A stretch of DNA of 64,000 nucleotides from DASXVX01 sp036504075 (GTDB taxonomy: Bacteria; Bacillota; Sulfobacillia; Symbiobacteriales; Symbiobacteriaceae). Positions within the stretch are counted from its first letter, which is position 1. The number at the start of each line of letters is the position of its first letter. The notes under the pieces are model-generated. The model worked only from the letters and a program-made list of their open reading frames with translations. It made no database searches and was not told the DNA's origin. This document shows positions 26,875 through 35,939 of this stretch, one piece after another. The position numbers were made by a program, and so were the translations under genes. The stretch covers positions 174,583-238,582 of the forward strand of contig DASXVX010000022.1 of NCBI GenBank assembly GCA_036504075.1, written 5' to 3'.

Positions 26875-27528
26875 TCAGCGGCCCAACATGTACTCCACCC
26901 GAACGCGCCGGGTCACCCTCTGTGTGCCGGGCAGAATGGGTATCTGCTCGGCGGCGGCCCGCGCAAATACAGGCACGACCGGTCCGGTTGCCGGCTCAGC
27001 CTCGACCCGCAGGACCGGCCCCAGCGTAACTCCCAGAGAGCGGGCGAGTACCGCGGCCTGCCGCTGCGCATTCTGCACAGCCAGCGACAGGGCGGCAGCA
27101 TCGGCGGTCCCGGGATCCCTCAGTTCGAAGCTCACCCCGTTCACGTTGTTGGCCCCGGCCGCCACCGCCCGGCTGATGATGCCGCCAACGGCCGATATGT
27201 CCCGGAACGTCGCCCGGACGGTGGCTGTGGCGTCAAAGCCCACCTGGCGATTATCCTCGACGACCGGCTGAAGGGAGACCTGGCTGGTCTGAATCTGCTG
27301 CTGCGGGATGCCTGCGGCAAGCAAGGCCCTGACTACCTGGTTCAGATTCGTGGCCACCTGCTGGAACGCGGGCGCGGCCTGCGCGGCGCGGGCGGTCACG
27401 CCCAGCGAGACCACCGCCACGTCTGGCACCGCCTCCACGGTCCCCTCGCCGACCACGACCATCACGGATGGCTGTTGAGCGTTCGCCCCCAATGGAACGC
27501 CGGCAGGGAGCCGGGTGAGAAGGTTCAT
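26875..27528 (-). CDS. SIMPL-domain (DUF541) protein
   Basis: About 217 residues matching the SIMPL/DUF541 fold, a widespread family of uncertain function, often membrane- or periplasm-associated. Seen: opening strand VMVVVGEGTVEAVPDVAVVSLGV, the IQTSQVSLQPVVEDNRQVGFDATATV segment (about 88-113), AAGANNVNGVSFELRDP, and the C-terminal RVTRRVRVEYMLGR. No signal peptide is obvious. Start taken at MNLLTRLP because AGAGGGGAC precedes it. Apparently monocistronic. Confidence 0.85.
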   Translation of the reverse strand: MNLLTRLPAGVPLGANAQQPSVMVVVGEGTVEAVPDVAVVSLGVTARAAQAAPAFQQVATNLNQVVRALLAAGIPQQQIQTSQVSLQPVVEDNRQVGFDATATVRATFRDISAVGGIISRAVAAGANNVNGVSFELRDPGTADAAALSLAVQNAQRQAAVLARSLGVTLGPVLRVEAEPATGPVVPVFARAAAEQIPILPGTQRVTRRVRVEYMLGR

Positions 27529-27668
27529 GTTTGGATGTCCCCTCTTGGATAGCAAAGTTACTGTAGCCTATCCGGCAGGAGGGGCAAACGTGCAGGCCTA
27601 CCTGGCGCTTTAGCGGCTCTCGCGGAGCGTGACATGGGGCTCTGGTTCTGCACGTGCTGACCGTAGCA

Positions 27669-27712
27669 CAAAGAGCACTGCCAAGCTTGTCGGGCGTTGG
27701 TAGTGCTCTTTG
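27669..27712 (-). terminator. Terminator hairpin after the enoyl-CoA hydratase operon
   Basis: 16-bp stem (caaagagcactgccaa / ttggtagtgctctttg, one G-U pair) with a 12-nt loop, 17 bp past the enoyl-CoA hydratase stop. U-run weak. Confidence 0.65.
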
Positions 27713-27728
27713 CCTTTCGTTCGTCAAG

Positions 27729-28514
27729 TTACGACAGCTTCGGTGTCAACTTGCCGGGTCCCGTCAGAAAAGCGGCCATGCCCTCACGAGCCTCATCCGC
27801 AACCACCTGTGCGCAAAATTCCCGATGCTCTGCCGCCAGCCGGGCCGCGGCATCCCGATAAGCCGCATGCATCAGCCGGCGGGTGGCACGAATGCTCCCC
27901 GGCTGCATGGCTGCGATCTCATCAGCCACCTTCCGGGCCTCTGCGTGGATCTGGTCTGCCGGGACGACCCGGCCGGCCAGGCCCCACGCCACCGCCTGTT
28001 CCGCCGTGATCGTCAGGTTGCGCATCAGCACCTCGGCGGTCCGCTTCGGGCCGATCACCTGCGGCAGGAGCGCGGTCCAGCCGCCGTCCGGGCTGAAGCC
28101 CACCACCGAGTAGTACGGCGTAAACGTAGCTTCCGGCGCCACCAGCACGATGTCGGACGCCAGGACCAACCCCAGGGAGCCGCCAGTAACAATGCCGTGG
28201 ACGGCAGCCACGATCGGAACCGGAAAATCCAGCAGCGCCAGCACCGCGTCGTTCAGAAGCTGCACCAGGCCCGCCGCGTACGGCCCGATCTCGGCCTGGT
28301 GCTCGTGAAAAGCCCGCACGTCGCCGCCGGTGGAAAAGGAGCGGCCGTTGCCTTGCAGCACCATGGCCCGCAGTTCCTTCCGCTCCCGCAGGGTGGCCAC
28401 GCCCGCCAGAAATTCCGCCAGGAACTCCGGCACCAGGCTATTGTGCCGCTGCGGCCGGTTCAGCGTAATGACGCCAACCGGGCCAAATGTCTCGATCTGT
28501 ACCTGTTGACCCAT
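27729..28514 (-). CDS. Enoyl-CoA hydratase/isomerase family protein
   Basis: Crotonase-fold enzyme of about 261 residues acting on CoA thioesters. Oxyanion-hole regions are visible: GRSFSTGGDVRAF (about 64-76) and VAAVHGIVTGGSLGLVLASDIVLVA (about 101-125). Glu/Asp at the canonical hydratase positions is not obvious in the second region, so an isomerase or other crotonase activity is possible. Start at MGQQVQIE chosen because GGGGGAT lies before it. Last gene of the second acyl-CoA/Liv operon, 23 bp after livM2. Confidence 0.88.
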   Translation of the reverse strand: MGQQVQIETFGPVGVITLNRPQRHNSLVPEFLAEFLAGVATLRERKELRAMVLQGNGRSFSTGGDVRAFHEHQAEIGPYAAGLVQLLNDAVLALLDFPVPIVAAVHGIVTGGSLGLVLASDIVLVAPEATFTPYYSVVGFSPDGGWTALLPQVIGPKRTAEVLMRNLTITAEQAVAWGLAGRVVPADQIHAEARKVADEIAAMQPGSIRATRRLMHAAYRDAAARLAAEHREFCAQVVADEAREGMAAFLTGPGKLTPKLS

Positions 28515-28537
28515 GTTGCGATCCCCCATCCAAGGCG

Positions 28538-29557
28538 TTAGCTTGCGGCGCGCCCCGGCGCTTTCCGGCGCCAGGTGCGGGCCAGCCCGGCCAGCCCGCC
28601 GGGCAGGAACAGCACGATCAGCGCGTACAGGAGCCCGAGCACGAGGCGCCAGCGTTCGGTGTAGCTTGAGAGCACCGTACCGGTCAGGCGCACGATTACT
28701 GCGCCCAGGGCGGGGCCGCCCAGCGTCCCTACCCCGCCGATGATCGACATCAGCAGGACGGAAATGGTGGTCTCGGTCCCCAGCACCGACGGCACCACGA
28801 AGTTCTCCGTGGCGGCGTACATGACCCCTGCCAGGGCGGCGACGACCCCCGACAGCACGATGGAACCCAGTTTGAAGGCAAACACGTTATACCCCACCGC
28901 CGCCGCCCGCTGCTCGTTCTCCCGGATGGCCACCAGCACCCGGCCGAACGGCGAGCGCAACACCCGCCGCAGGACCAGGTAAATGAGCACGGCCAGGCCC
29001 AGGGTCAGAAAGTAGAGTTCCACCCGGTGCCTCGGGCCGTAAGCCCAGTCCGGCACCACCTGCATGCTCATCCCATCGCTGCCGCCGGTGATCTTGCTGA
29101 ACTTCTCGGCCAGTAACCGGACGAACTCGGCGAAGGCCATGCTGACCATGGCAAAGTAGACGCCCCGGACCCGCAGGGAGAGGCTGCCGATCACCAGCGC
29201 CAGCGCCGCCGCCAGGATCGGGGTGACCGCCAGCGCCGTCCAGAACCCGATCGCGAAGTACTTCGCCAGCAACATGGCGGTGTACGTGCCGGTCCCGAAA
29301 AAGAGGGCGTGCCCGAACGAGATAATGCCGGTGTAGCCGAGGAGCACATCGAAGCTCATCGCGAAGACGGCGAACACAAAAGTCCCGATCAAGAGAGAGA
29401 GCAGGTACCGGTTCTGGCCCAGAACGGGAAGGAAGGGCAGCAGCCCCAACAAGGCGATGACAGCGCCCGGCCCTGCGGCCTGCCGAAACGTCCGCAGCCG
29501 GCCCGCTGCCTCCGGCACGTCGCCGGGCCGGGGTTTCTCCAAGACCACTTCGCTCAC
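28538..29557 (-). CDS. livM: Liv-type ABC transporter permease LivM (second copy)
   Basis: 339 residues, multi-TM permease. Family motif GYTGIISFGHALFFGTGTY (about 74-92) and IIGGVGTLGGPALGAVIV late in the protein. A 34-residue hydrophilic N-terminus precedes the first TM, somewhat long. Starts inside the livH2 stop (ATGA). Part of a complete second Liv importer (H, M, F, G, J); sequence differs clearly from the copy at 1227-2222. Confidence 0.93.
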   Translation of the reverse strand: MSEVVLEKPRPGDVPEAAGRLRTFRQAAGPGAVIALLGLLPFLPVLGQNRYLLSLLIGTFVFAVFAMSFDVLLGYTGIISFGHALFFGTGTYTAMLLAKYFAIGFWTALAVTPILAAALALVIGSLSLRVRGVYFAMVSMAFAEFVRLLAEKFSKITGGSDGMSMQVVPDWAYGPRHRVELYFLTLGLAVLIYLVLRRVLRSPFGRVLVAIRENEQRAAAVGYNVFAFKLGSIVLSGVVAALAGVMYAATENFVVPSVLGTETTISVLLMSIIGGVGTLGGPALGAVIVRLTGTVLSSYTERWRLVLGLLYALIVLFLPGGLAGLARTWRRKAPGRAAS

Positions 29558-30414
29558 CCCCTCCGTTCGCCCAGCAGGCCTTCCGGCTTCAGCAGCAGCA
29601 CGGTTGCCATCAGGGCGATATTGACCGCCAGGGCCAGTTCCGGCATGTAGTAGCCCACGAACGCCTGCACCAGCCCCACCAGCATGGCCGCCAGCAGCGA
29701 GCCGGTATAGCTGCCCAGCCCGCCGATGACCACCACGATGAATGCCGGCAGCAGGTTTTCCGCGGCCAGTGCCGGATGGGCGCCTTCGAAGGGCCCCGCC
29801 ACCGCGCCACCCAGCGCCGCCAGCGCCCCACCCAGGGCGAAGACCCCCGTGAAGACCTGGCGGATGTTGATCCCCAGGGCCTGGACCATCTCCCGGTTCT
29901 CCACCCCCGCCCGGACGATGACGCCCAGCCGGGTCCGGGACAGGAACAACTGCACGCCCGCCCAGACCAGCAGGCCAACGACGATGATGAAGATGCGATA
30001 GATCGGGAACGGCCGGTCAAAGACGGTCAGCGTCCCCTGTAGGGCCGCGGGCACGGCGAAGGGGATGGGGTACGGCCCCCAGATTGCCTCCACCGCTTCG
30101 TCGAACACCAGGATCAAGCCCAGAGTCATCAGCACCTGAAAGAGCGGCCGCCCGTAGAGCGGTCGAATAGCCACCATCTCCATCAGCGCCCCCAGCACTG
30201 CGCCCAGGAGGGCGCCGCCGATCAGGGCGAGGATAAAACTCCCGGTGGCCAGGTAGACCATAAGCGCCCCGTAGGTGCCCAGCATGTAGAGCGCCCCGTG
30301 GGCGAAGTTCAGCACGTTCATGAGCCCGAAGATCAGGCTGAGTCCGGAAGCGATGAGGAACCAGAGCAGCCCGACCGTCAGCCCTTGCAGCGAAAGCCAT
30401 GCCACGAGGCCCAT
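29554..30414 (-). CDS. livH: Liv-type ABC transporter permease LivH (second copy)
   Basis: 286 residues. LivH features: LLWFLIASGLSLIFGLMNVLNFAHGALYMLG (first two helices), and FIVVVIGGLGSYTGSLLAAMLVG near the C-terminus. The frame is open 63 codons further up but that part is antisense-like residue of livF2; the start at MGLVAWLSLQ follows livF2's stop directly and has a GGGGTGG ribosome site. Confidence 0.93.
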   Translation of the reverse strand: MGLVAWLSLQGLTVGLLWFLIASGLSLIFGLMNVLNFAHGALYMLGTYGALMVYLATGSFILALIGGALLGAVLGALMEMVAIRPLYGRPLFQVLMTLGLILVFDEAVEAIWGPYPIPFAVPAALQGTLTVFDRPFPIYRIFIIVVGLLVWAGVQLFLSRTRLGVIVRAGVENREMVQALGINIRQVFTGVFALGGALAALGGAVAGPFEGAHPALAAENLLPAFIVVVIGGLGSYTGSLLAAMLVGLVQAFVGYYMPELALAVNIALMATVLLLKPEGLLGERRG

Positions 30415-30415
30415 C

Positions 30416-31225
30416 TCACGCCACCCCCAGGTAACGCTGCCGCAGTGAAGGGTCGGCCAGGATTTCGGACATGGCGCCCTGGTGGACGGTCCGGCCGTCG
30501 TCCATGATGACGAACCCGTCGCCCACCGCCGCCGCCAGTCCGAAGTTCTGCTCCACCAGCAGCACGGTGGTATGGGCGACGATCCGCCTGAGCGCCTCGC
30601 CAAGGTGCTCCACCACCACCGGCGCCAGCCCCTTGCTGGGCTCGTCGATGATCAGCAGGGCGTTGTCGCTCAGGAGCACCCGGCCGATCGCCAGCATCTG
30701 CTGCTGGCCGCCGGACAAGGTGCCCGCCTGGCGCCGCCAGGCTTTGGCCAGGTCGGGAAAGAGGCTCAACATCCACTCCAGCCGTGCCTCCAGGCTGCCG
30801 CCCGGCTCCCCGGGTCCGCCTGGTTCCTTGACCCCGCCTGGTTCCTTGACCCCGCCCGGCTCCTTGACCCCGGCCGGCCCCCGCCGGCGGATCTGCCACG
30901 GCAGGTCGCCCCGCCGCACGGCCACCCGCAGGTTCTCCTCCACGGTCAGACCCCCGAAAATCCCCCGGTCCTCCGGAACGTAGCCGATCCCCCGGCGGGC
31001 CACCCCGTGCGTCGGCAGGCTGGTGATCTCCTCCCCCTGGAAGAGCAGGCGGCCCCTGCGGGCCGGCGTCAGCCCCATGACGGTCCTGAGCGTGGTAGTC
31101 TTCCCGGCCCCGTTCCGGCCGAGAAGCACGGTAATCGACCCCTCCGGCACCGCCAGGGAAACCCCCTGGAGAATGTGGTACTCGCCGATATATGTGTGGA
31201 CCCCTTCGAGTTCCAACAGCGCCAT
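30416..31225 (-). CDS. livF: Liv-type ABC transporter ATPase LivF (second copy, with repeat insertion)
   Basis: 269 residues, longer than the usual 235. Walker A GRNGAGKT (about 36-43), signature LSGGQQQMLAIGRVL, Walker B LLIIDEPSKGLAP. Between the Q-loop region and the signature lies an inserted Gly/Pro-rich stretch made of GVKEPG repeats (about residues 118-142), in the helical subdomain that contacts the permease. The rest of the domain is intact, so it is probably functional. Follows livG2 after 22 bp. Confidence 0.92.
   Translation of the reverse strand: MALLELEGVHTYIGEYHILQGVSLAVPEGSITVLLGRNGAGKTTTLRTVMGLTPARRGRLLFQGEEITSLPTHGVARRGIGYVPEDRGIFGGLTVEENLRVAVRRGDLPWQIRRRGPAGVKEPGGVKEPGGVKEPGGPGEPGGSLEARLEWMLSLFPDLAKAWRRQAGTLSGGQQQMLAIGRVLLSDNALLIIDEPSKGLAPVVVEHLGEALRRIVAHTTVLLVEQNFGLAAAVGDGFVIMDDGRTVHQGAMSEILADPSLRQRYLGVA
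30801..30872 (-). repeat. 18-bp tandem repeats inside livF2
   Basis: Units 30819-30836 and 30837-30854 are identical; 30855-30872 differs at two bases and 30801-30818 is more diverged. They code for GVKEPG (three times) and GPGEPG. Being a multiple of 3, copy-number change keeps the frame. Confidence 0.95.
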
Positions 31226-31247
31226 GCCGCTCCTCCTTTTCCCGCTC

Positions 31248-32048
31248 TCAGCCGGCGGCGCCGCCCGCCGGCGCCGCCGCCAGGGCGTAGCCGTGGGTAG
31301 CGCCCAGGTAAGCCGCCTGGACAGCCGCGTCGGCGGTGATCTCCGCCGGCTTCCCCTCGGCGATCACCGTGCCTTGCGCGAGCACGGTGATCGCGTCCGA
31401 GATGCCCAGGACGATGTCCATCTTGTGCTCGACCATGAGAATAGTCCGCTTGCCCTGCGCCCGAATCCGCTCGATGGCGGCGATGATCCCCGGTACTTCC
31501 TCACGGCTCATGCCCGCCGTCGGCTCGTCCAGCAGTAGCAGTTCCGGGTCCATGGCCAGCAGGATGGCAATCTCCAGCTTGCGCTTTTCGCCATGGGCCA
31601 GGTCCCGGGCGGGCACCCCCGCCCGGTCCAGCATGGCAACCGTCTCCAGCGCCTCCTCCGCCGCCGCCCGGTACTCCGGCAGGTCGCCGGCCTGACGCCA
31701 GAGGTGCCAGTTGTGCCGGCCCCGGGCCTGGGCGGCGAGCCGCGCATTCTCCAGAGCGCTCAGGTCCGGGAAGAGGTTGGTCATCTGGAACGACCGGCCG
31801 ATCCCGCGCCGGGCGATCTGGTGGGGCGGCAGACCGGTGATCTCCTCGCCCTTGAAGTAGATTCGCCCCGCCGTAGGCCGGTAGATGCCGCTGATCAGGT
31901 TGAAGAGCGTCGTCTTGCCGGCCCCGTTCGGCCCGATCACCGTCCGCAGGGTTCGGGTCGGGACCTTGATGGAGATGCCCTGATTGGCGGCCACCCCGCC
32001 GAAACTCTTCGAAACCCCGACCGTCTCCAGAACGATATCCGGCTGCAC
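31248..32048 (-). CDS. livG: Liv-type ABC transporter ATPase LivG (second copy)
   Basis: 266 residues. Walker A GPNGAGKT (about 39-46), LivG-type signature DLAHGEKRKLEIAILLA, Walker B LLLLDEPTAGMS, H-loop MVEHKMDIV. In contrast to the first LivG, its motifs are conventional. C-terminal Ala/Gly tail. Lies between livJ2 and livF2. Confidence 0.93.
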   Translation of the reverse strand: MQPDIVLETVGVSKSFGGVAANQGISIKVPTRTLRTVIGPNGAGKTTLFNLISGIYRPTAGRIYFKGEEITGLPPHQIARRGIGRSFQMTNLFPDLSALENARLAAQARGRHNWHLWRQAGDLPEYRAAAEEALETVAMLDRAGVPARDLAHGEKRKLEIAILLAMDPELLLLDEPTAGMSREEVPGIIAAIERIRAQGKRTILMVEHKMDIVLGISDAITVLAQGTVIAEGKPAEITADAAVQAAYLGATHGYALAAAPAGGAAG

Positions 32049-32106
32049 GGCGTCTCCCCCTCACGGCTGTGCTTGCGGCCCGCCACCGTCAGGTGCGGCC
32101 GGGCGC

Positions 32107-33339
32107 CTACTTCTTGACCTGCACGGGCGGCGCCGTCTCATCAGGCTTGTACTCCTTGATCAACTTGGGCACCGGGTACTTGAAGTTCGGGTCCTTCACA
32201 AGCTCCACGAAGTACATGGGCTGGAGCGCCTGGTGGTCCTCCTTGCGGAAGGCGTAGGTCCCCTTCGGCCCCTCGAAGCTCATTCCCTCAAGGGCAGCAA
32301 TCAGCTTGTCGCCTTCGACGGCGTTCGCCTTCTCGATGCCCCGCACAATCGCAATGCCCGACGCCATGCCGCCCGCCGTAAAGAGGTCCGGCGCGTCGGT
32401 ATACCGCTTCTTGTGCTCCGTGACCAGCCAGTCGTTCGTTGCCGTCTTGGGCAGGGTGTAGAAGTACCGGATCACCCCGCGCAGGCCTACGCCCGCATCG
32501 CCCATGCCCTCCAGCGCACCCCGGTCGCCGATCGAAGTGGTGGCCTTCACCTTCTGGTAAATCCCCAGTTCGTTCATCTGCTGGAACAGCTTCAGGGCGC
32601 TGCCGCCAGACCAGGTGATCATCAGCACGTCCGGATTCAGATCGCGGACCTGCTGCAAGTATGTGGCGAAGTCCTTGGCATCCAGCGGGATGTTAAGGTC
32701 CTTCAGCACCGTGCCGCCCGCCGCCTTGAAGATCGGATCCCAGGCCTCCTGGGCCGACTTGCCGAAGGCGTTGTCCGGGGCCAGGTGGACGATCCGCTTG
32801 CCCAGCAGTTCCACCGCCGCCTTGCCGCCCGTGAGCGCATCCTGGCTGGTGTTGCCGCCGGTGCGGAAGATGTACTTGTTGAAGTTGGTGGTGGTCAGCT
32901 GATCGCCGGCGGCCGGGTCCACCATGAAGACGACCCCATACTGCTTGGCAAGTTCAGCCACCGCCAGCGCCACCGGCGTCGACGCCGTCCCCTGGAGGAT
33001 GTCGACCTTGTCCTGCTCCAGAAGCTTGGTCGCCTTCTGCTTGCCCACGTCGGGGCTGCCGGTGTCATCTTCGACGATAAGCTCGATGGGTCGGCCCAGG
33101 ACCTGGTTGGTGCCCTTGGTCGCATACTCGATCCCGAGCTTCAGCCCCTTGACCTCCTGGTCGGCATAGCCCGCCAGTGCGCCGGTGACCGAGGTGACCA
33201 CGCCGATTTTGATCGGCTTGGCGGCCGGTGCCGGGGCCGGGCTGCCCGCCTGTTGGGCGCCGCCGGGTTTGCTGCACGCAGCCGCAAGCAGGGTAAGAAC
33301 CAGGGCCAGTGCGATCAACGAATAGCGGTGAGAACGCAT
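32107..33339 (-). CDS. livJ: Liv-type substrate-binding lipoprotein (second copy)
   Basis: About 410 residues. Start at MRSHRYSLIALAL chosen because GGAGGTGG lies 5 nt before it. Lipoprotein signal with lipobox LAAAC (about residue 22), then a Pro/Ala linker and a type I periplasmic-binding fold (IKIGVVTSVTGALAGYADQEV, opening of the Liv-binding family). It lies directly after a ketoacyl-synthase-like gene and an acyl-CoA ligase, suggesting that an aromatic or aliphatic acid is the ligand (inference). Confidence 0.92.
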   Translation of the reverse strand: MRSHRYSLIALALVLTLLAAACSKPGGAQQAGSPAPAPAAKPIKIGVVTSVTGALAGYADQEVKGLKLGIEYATKGTNQVLGRPIELIVEDDTGSPDVGKQKATKLLEQDKVDILQGTASTPVALAVAELAKQYGVVFMVDPAAGDQLTTTNFNKYIFRTGGNTSQDALTGGKAAVELLGKRIVHLAPDNAFGKSAQEAWDPIFKAAGGTVLKDLNIPLDAKDFATYLQQVRDLNPDVLMITWSGGSALKLFQQMNELGIYQKVKATTSIGDRGALEGMGDAGVGLRGVIRYFYTLPKTATNDWLVTEHKKRYTDAPDLFTAGGMASGIAIVRGIEKANAVEGDKLIAALEGMSFEGPKGTYAFRKEDHQALQPMYFVELVKDPNFKYPVPKLIKEYKPDETAPPVQVKK

Positions 33340-33369
33340 CAAATCCACCTCCATGTGATTAATATCTGC

Positions 33370-34371
33370 TCAACCCCAGATGAGGGCCGTTGCAGCCCAG
33401 GTGTAACCGGTGCCGGCACTGAGAAGGACCACCAGGTCTCCGGGCGTCAGCATCTGGCGTCTGACGGCCTCGTCCAGCGCCACCAGCGGGTCGATGGCGG
33501 ACATGTGGCCGTACTCGTTCAGGTAGACTTGCCGCTCCGGCGGTACCCCCAGGGCGTTCATCACCTGATCGAACAGGGAGCGCTTGGTGTGGAGCATGGC
33601 CACGAACCGGACCTGCTCCGGCCGGAAGCCGCTCCGCTCCACCGCCTGCCGGGCGACGTGGATGAACCGCTCGGCCGAAACGGGATCGAGCCGCTTCTTC
33701 ATCTCCGCCGGGTCGGAAACGTCCAGATAGTGGAGCCGCTGTTCCACCGTCTCGGCGCTGGCCGGGATCTTCGATCCGCCGGCCGGCACCTTGACGAAAT
33801 CGTGGAGCGACCCGTCGGAAATGGCCGCCGTCTGCAGCAGGACATTGCGGGAGCAGCCCCGCTGGAGAAGCGCCGCCGCCGCCCCGTCGCCAAAGTTGAA
33901 CATGAACCGGGAGCGGGCGTTGCTGTAGTCCAGCAGGATCGACTCCTTGCTGGCGCCCACCAGCAAAATGTTTCGCATGTGCGGGTCGGCCATCAGCATG
34001 GAGCGGGCCACATTCATGGCGATGGGACAGCCCACGCTGACGCCGCCCACGTCAAACGCCACGGCGTTGACAGCGCCCAGCTCGTGCTGGATTTTCGGCG
34101 CCGCCAGCCAGACCGGGTAGTCCTTGTGCGGGCTGCCGAAGTAGATCACCGCATCGACCTCCGTGGCGGGGACCAGGGAAAGCAGCGGCCGGGCGGCCTT
34201 GACCGCCATATCCGTGACGTGCTCATCGGGGGCGGCCCGGCGCTTGCGAATAAGGCCAAACTTCTCCTCGATGACCTCCCGGGGCAGTCCCGCCCTGGCG
34301 CCAATCTCGGCGGCAGTCTCGTCCTGTTCAGGCATGTACACGTTGAAGCCGAGGATGCCTACCTGCTCCAA
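33370..34371 (-). CDS. Ketoacyl-ACP synthase III-like protein with altered active site
   Basis: 333 residues, thiolase superfamily, closest in layout to FabH/HMG-CoA-synthase-type enzymes. Alignment by eye to FabH: AFDVAAACAGF corresponds to AFDVGGVSVGC here, so the nucleophilic Cys is replaced by Ser112 (a Cys follows three residues later). The catalytic His is kept (VAMLHTKRSLF), and the GNTSA Asn is replaced by His in YGHMSA. GDGAAAALLQ is conserved. It may therefore not condense in the usual way. It sits 23 bp after an acyl-CoA ligase and before livJ2. Function unknown; possibly a ligand-modifying or non-decarboxylating acyltransferase. Confidence 0.8.
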   Translation of the reverse strand: MEQVGILGFNVYMPEQDETAAEIGARAGLPREVIEEKFGLIRKRRAAPDEHVTDMAVKAARPLLSLVPATEVDAVIYFGSPHKDYPVWLAAPKIQHELGAVNAVAFDVGGVSVGCPIAMNVARSMLMADPHMRNILLVGASKESILLDYSNARSRFMFNFGDGAAAALLQRGCSRNVLLQTAAISDGSLHDFVKVPAGGSKIPASAETVEQRLHYLDVSDPAEMKKRLDPVSAERFIHVARQAVERSGFRPEQVRFVAMLHTKRSLFDQVMNALGVPPERQVYLNEYGHMSAIDPLVALDEAVRRQMLTPGDLVVLLSAGTGYTWAATALIWG

Positions 34372-34393
34372 AATCCGCTCAGACCTCCCTCCG

Positions 34394-35926
34394 TCATGCG
34401 TTCACAAGCATCCGGACCAACTCGCCCTTGAGCACCTTGCCCGCGGCATTCCGGGGCAGTTCAGTCATGAAATGAAACCGCTTCGGGATCTTGTACTTCG
34501 CAAGCCGCGTGGTGCAGTAGGCCCGGAGCGCCTCCTCCGTCAGGGTGGAACCCGGCGCCAGGAGAAGGGCCGCATGCGGCACCTCGCCCCACTGCGGGTG
34601 TGGAACGCCATAGACCGCCGCCTCAATCACGTCCGGATGGCTCATGATCGCCTGCTCCACCTCGACCGGGTAAACGTTCTCACCGCCGGAGATGATCATC
34701 TCCTTCAGCCGCCCGGCGATGGTGACAAAGCCCTCCTCGTCAGCCCGGGCCAGGTCGCCGGTGTGGAACCAGCCGTCCTGAACCGCCTTCCGGGTCGCCT
34801 CATCGTTCTGCCAGTACTGGCTGAACACGTTCGGCCCCTTGACGACGATCTCGCCCACCTCGCCTGTATCTACCAGCTGGCCGGTGGTCGGATGTTGGAG
34901 CCGGACCCGGCTGAAAGCCGCCGGCCGGCCGATGGAGCCCGCCTTCCGCAGGTAGTCCGCCGGGTCGACCATCATGAAAACGGTCGGCGCCGTCTCCGTC
35001 AGCCCGTACCCCTGGCCGAACGCGTAACCCCGGTCATGGAAAGCCCGGATCAGATCGACCGGGCAGGGAGCGCCGCCGCTGTAGAACATCCGCACCCGGG
35101 AGAGGTCCGGCTTCATCTGGTCGATAGCCTCCAGCAGCCGCAGGTTGACGGCCGGCACCCCGAAGACGATGGTCACCCCTTCCCTCTGGATCAGTTCCAC
35201 CGCCTGGACCGGGTCGAACTTGTTCGGGATGACCACTTTCCCGCCGGCCAGCAGCGTCGGCATCGTGAAGAGGCCAAGTCCGCCGATGTGGAACATGGGC
35301 AACAGGGTGATGGTCACGTCGGCGGACCGCAGATCGATGGTCAGCAGGTCGTTCATCGCATTCCAGAAGAAGTTGGCGCTGGTCAGCACGGCGCCCTTGG
35401 GCTTGCCGGTGGTGCCCGACGTGTAGCCGATCAGCAAAGGCAGATCCCAGGACAGGGGCTCTGCGCCGGCCATGTCGCCGGGCCCGGCAGCCAGCAGTTG
35501 CTCCAGCTCCAGCAGGCCCGAGGCCGGTTCGCCCCGGGTAATCCGGACCGGCGGCTCCAGCCCGATGCGCCCGGTCAGTTCCTGCGCGTTTGCGACGTAC
35601 TCGCTGCTGCAGAGAATCCGGCGGACGCCGGAGTCCCGAACCTGGAACTCCAGCTCCGGCAGCGAGAGCCGCCAGTTCAGGGGAACGAGCACGGTCCCGC
35701 TCCGGGCCGCCGCCAGCAGCACCAGCAGATACTCGGGGCCGTTGACGCTGTAGATGGCCACCCGGTCCCCCTGCCGGACGCCAAGCTGCGTGCGCAGGCC
35801 GTTGGCGAGGCGCGAGACCAGGTCATCCAACTCCCGGTAAGTCCACCGCACCTCGCTGCCGACTACTGCGACCGACTCGGGACGCATCCAGGCCTGGGAT
35901 CTGATCCAGTAGCTGATGTCGTACAA
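34394..35926 (-). CDS. Acyl-CoA ligase (AMP-forming)
   Basis: 510 residues, ANL superfamily: activates a carboxylic acid to acyl-AMP and then acyl-CoA. Seen: P-loop IGYTSGTTGKPKGAV (about 168-182), GYGLTE, GWFHTGDLA (about 392-400), the hinge and A8 GRLKEMIISGGENVYPVEVE, and the A10 Lys in PRNAAGKVLKGEL. C-terminal domain complete. Substrate (medium/long-chain or aromatic acid) cannot be told from sequence. It follows the TetR gene after 13 bp, so it is likely co-regulated with the Liv importer. Confidence 0.92.
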   Translation of the reverse strand: MYDISYWIRSQAWMRPESVAVVGSEVRWTYRELDDLVSRLANGLRTQLGVRQGDRVAIYSVNGPEYLLVLLAAARSGTVLVPLNWRLSLPELEFQVRDSGVRRILCSSEYVANAQELTGRIGLEPPVRITRGEPASGLLELEQLLAAGPGDMAGAEPLSWDLPLLIGYTSGTTGKPKGAVLTSANFFWNAMNDLLTIDLRSADVTITLLPMFHIGGLGLFTMPTLLAGGKVVIPNKFDPVQAVELIQREGVTIVFGVPAVNLRLLEAIDQMKPDLSRVRMFYSGGAPCPVDLIRAFHDRGYAFGQGYGLTETAPTVFMMVDPADYLRKAGSIGRPAAFSRVRLQHPTTGQLVDTGEVGEIVVKGPNVFSQYWQNDEATRKAVQDGWFHTGDLARADEEGFVTIAGRLKEMIISGGENVYPVEVEQAIMSHPDVIEAAVYGVPHPQWGEVPHAALLLAPGSTLTEEALRAYCTTRLAKYKIPKRFHFMTELPRNAAGKVLKGELVRMLVNA

Positions 35927-35939
35927 ACCGCTTCACCTC

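Noticed and set aside
30801..30872. CRISPR-like or intergenic tandem repeat
   Set aside because: In-frame 18-bp repeats inside livF2 without spacers.
31984..34431. 815-codon plus-strand frame over livJ2 and the ketoacyl-synthase-like gene
   Set aside because: Shadow frame crossing two real genes with good family motifs.
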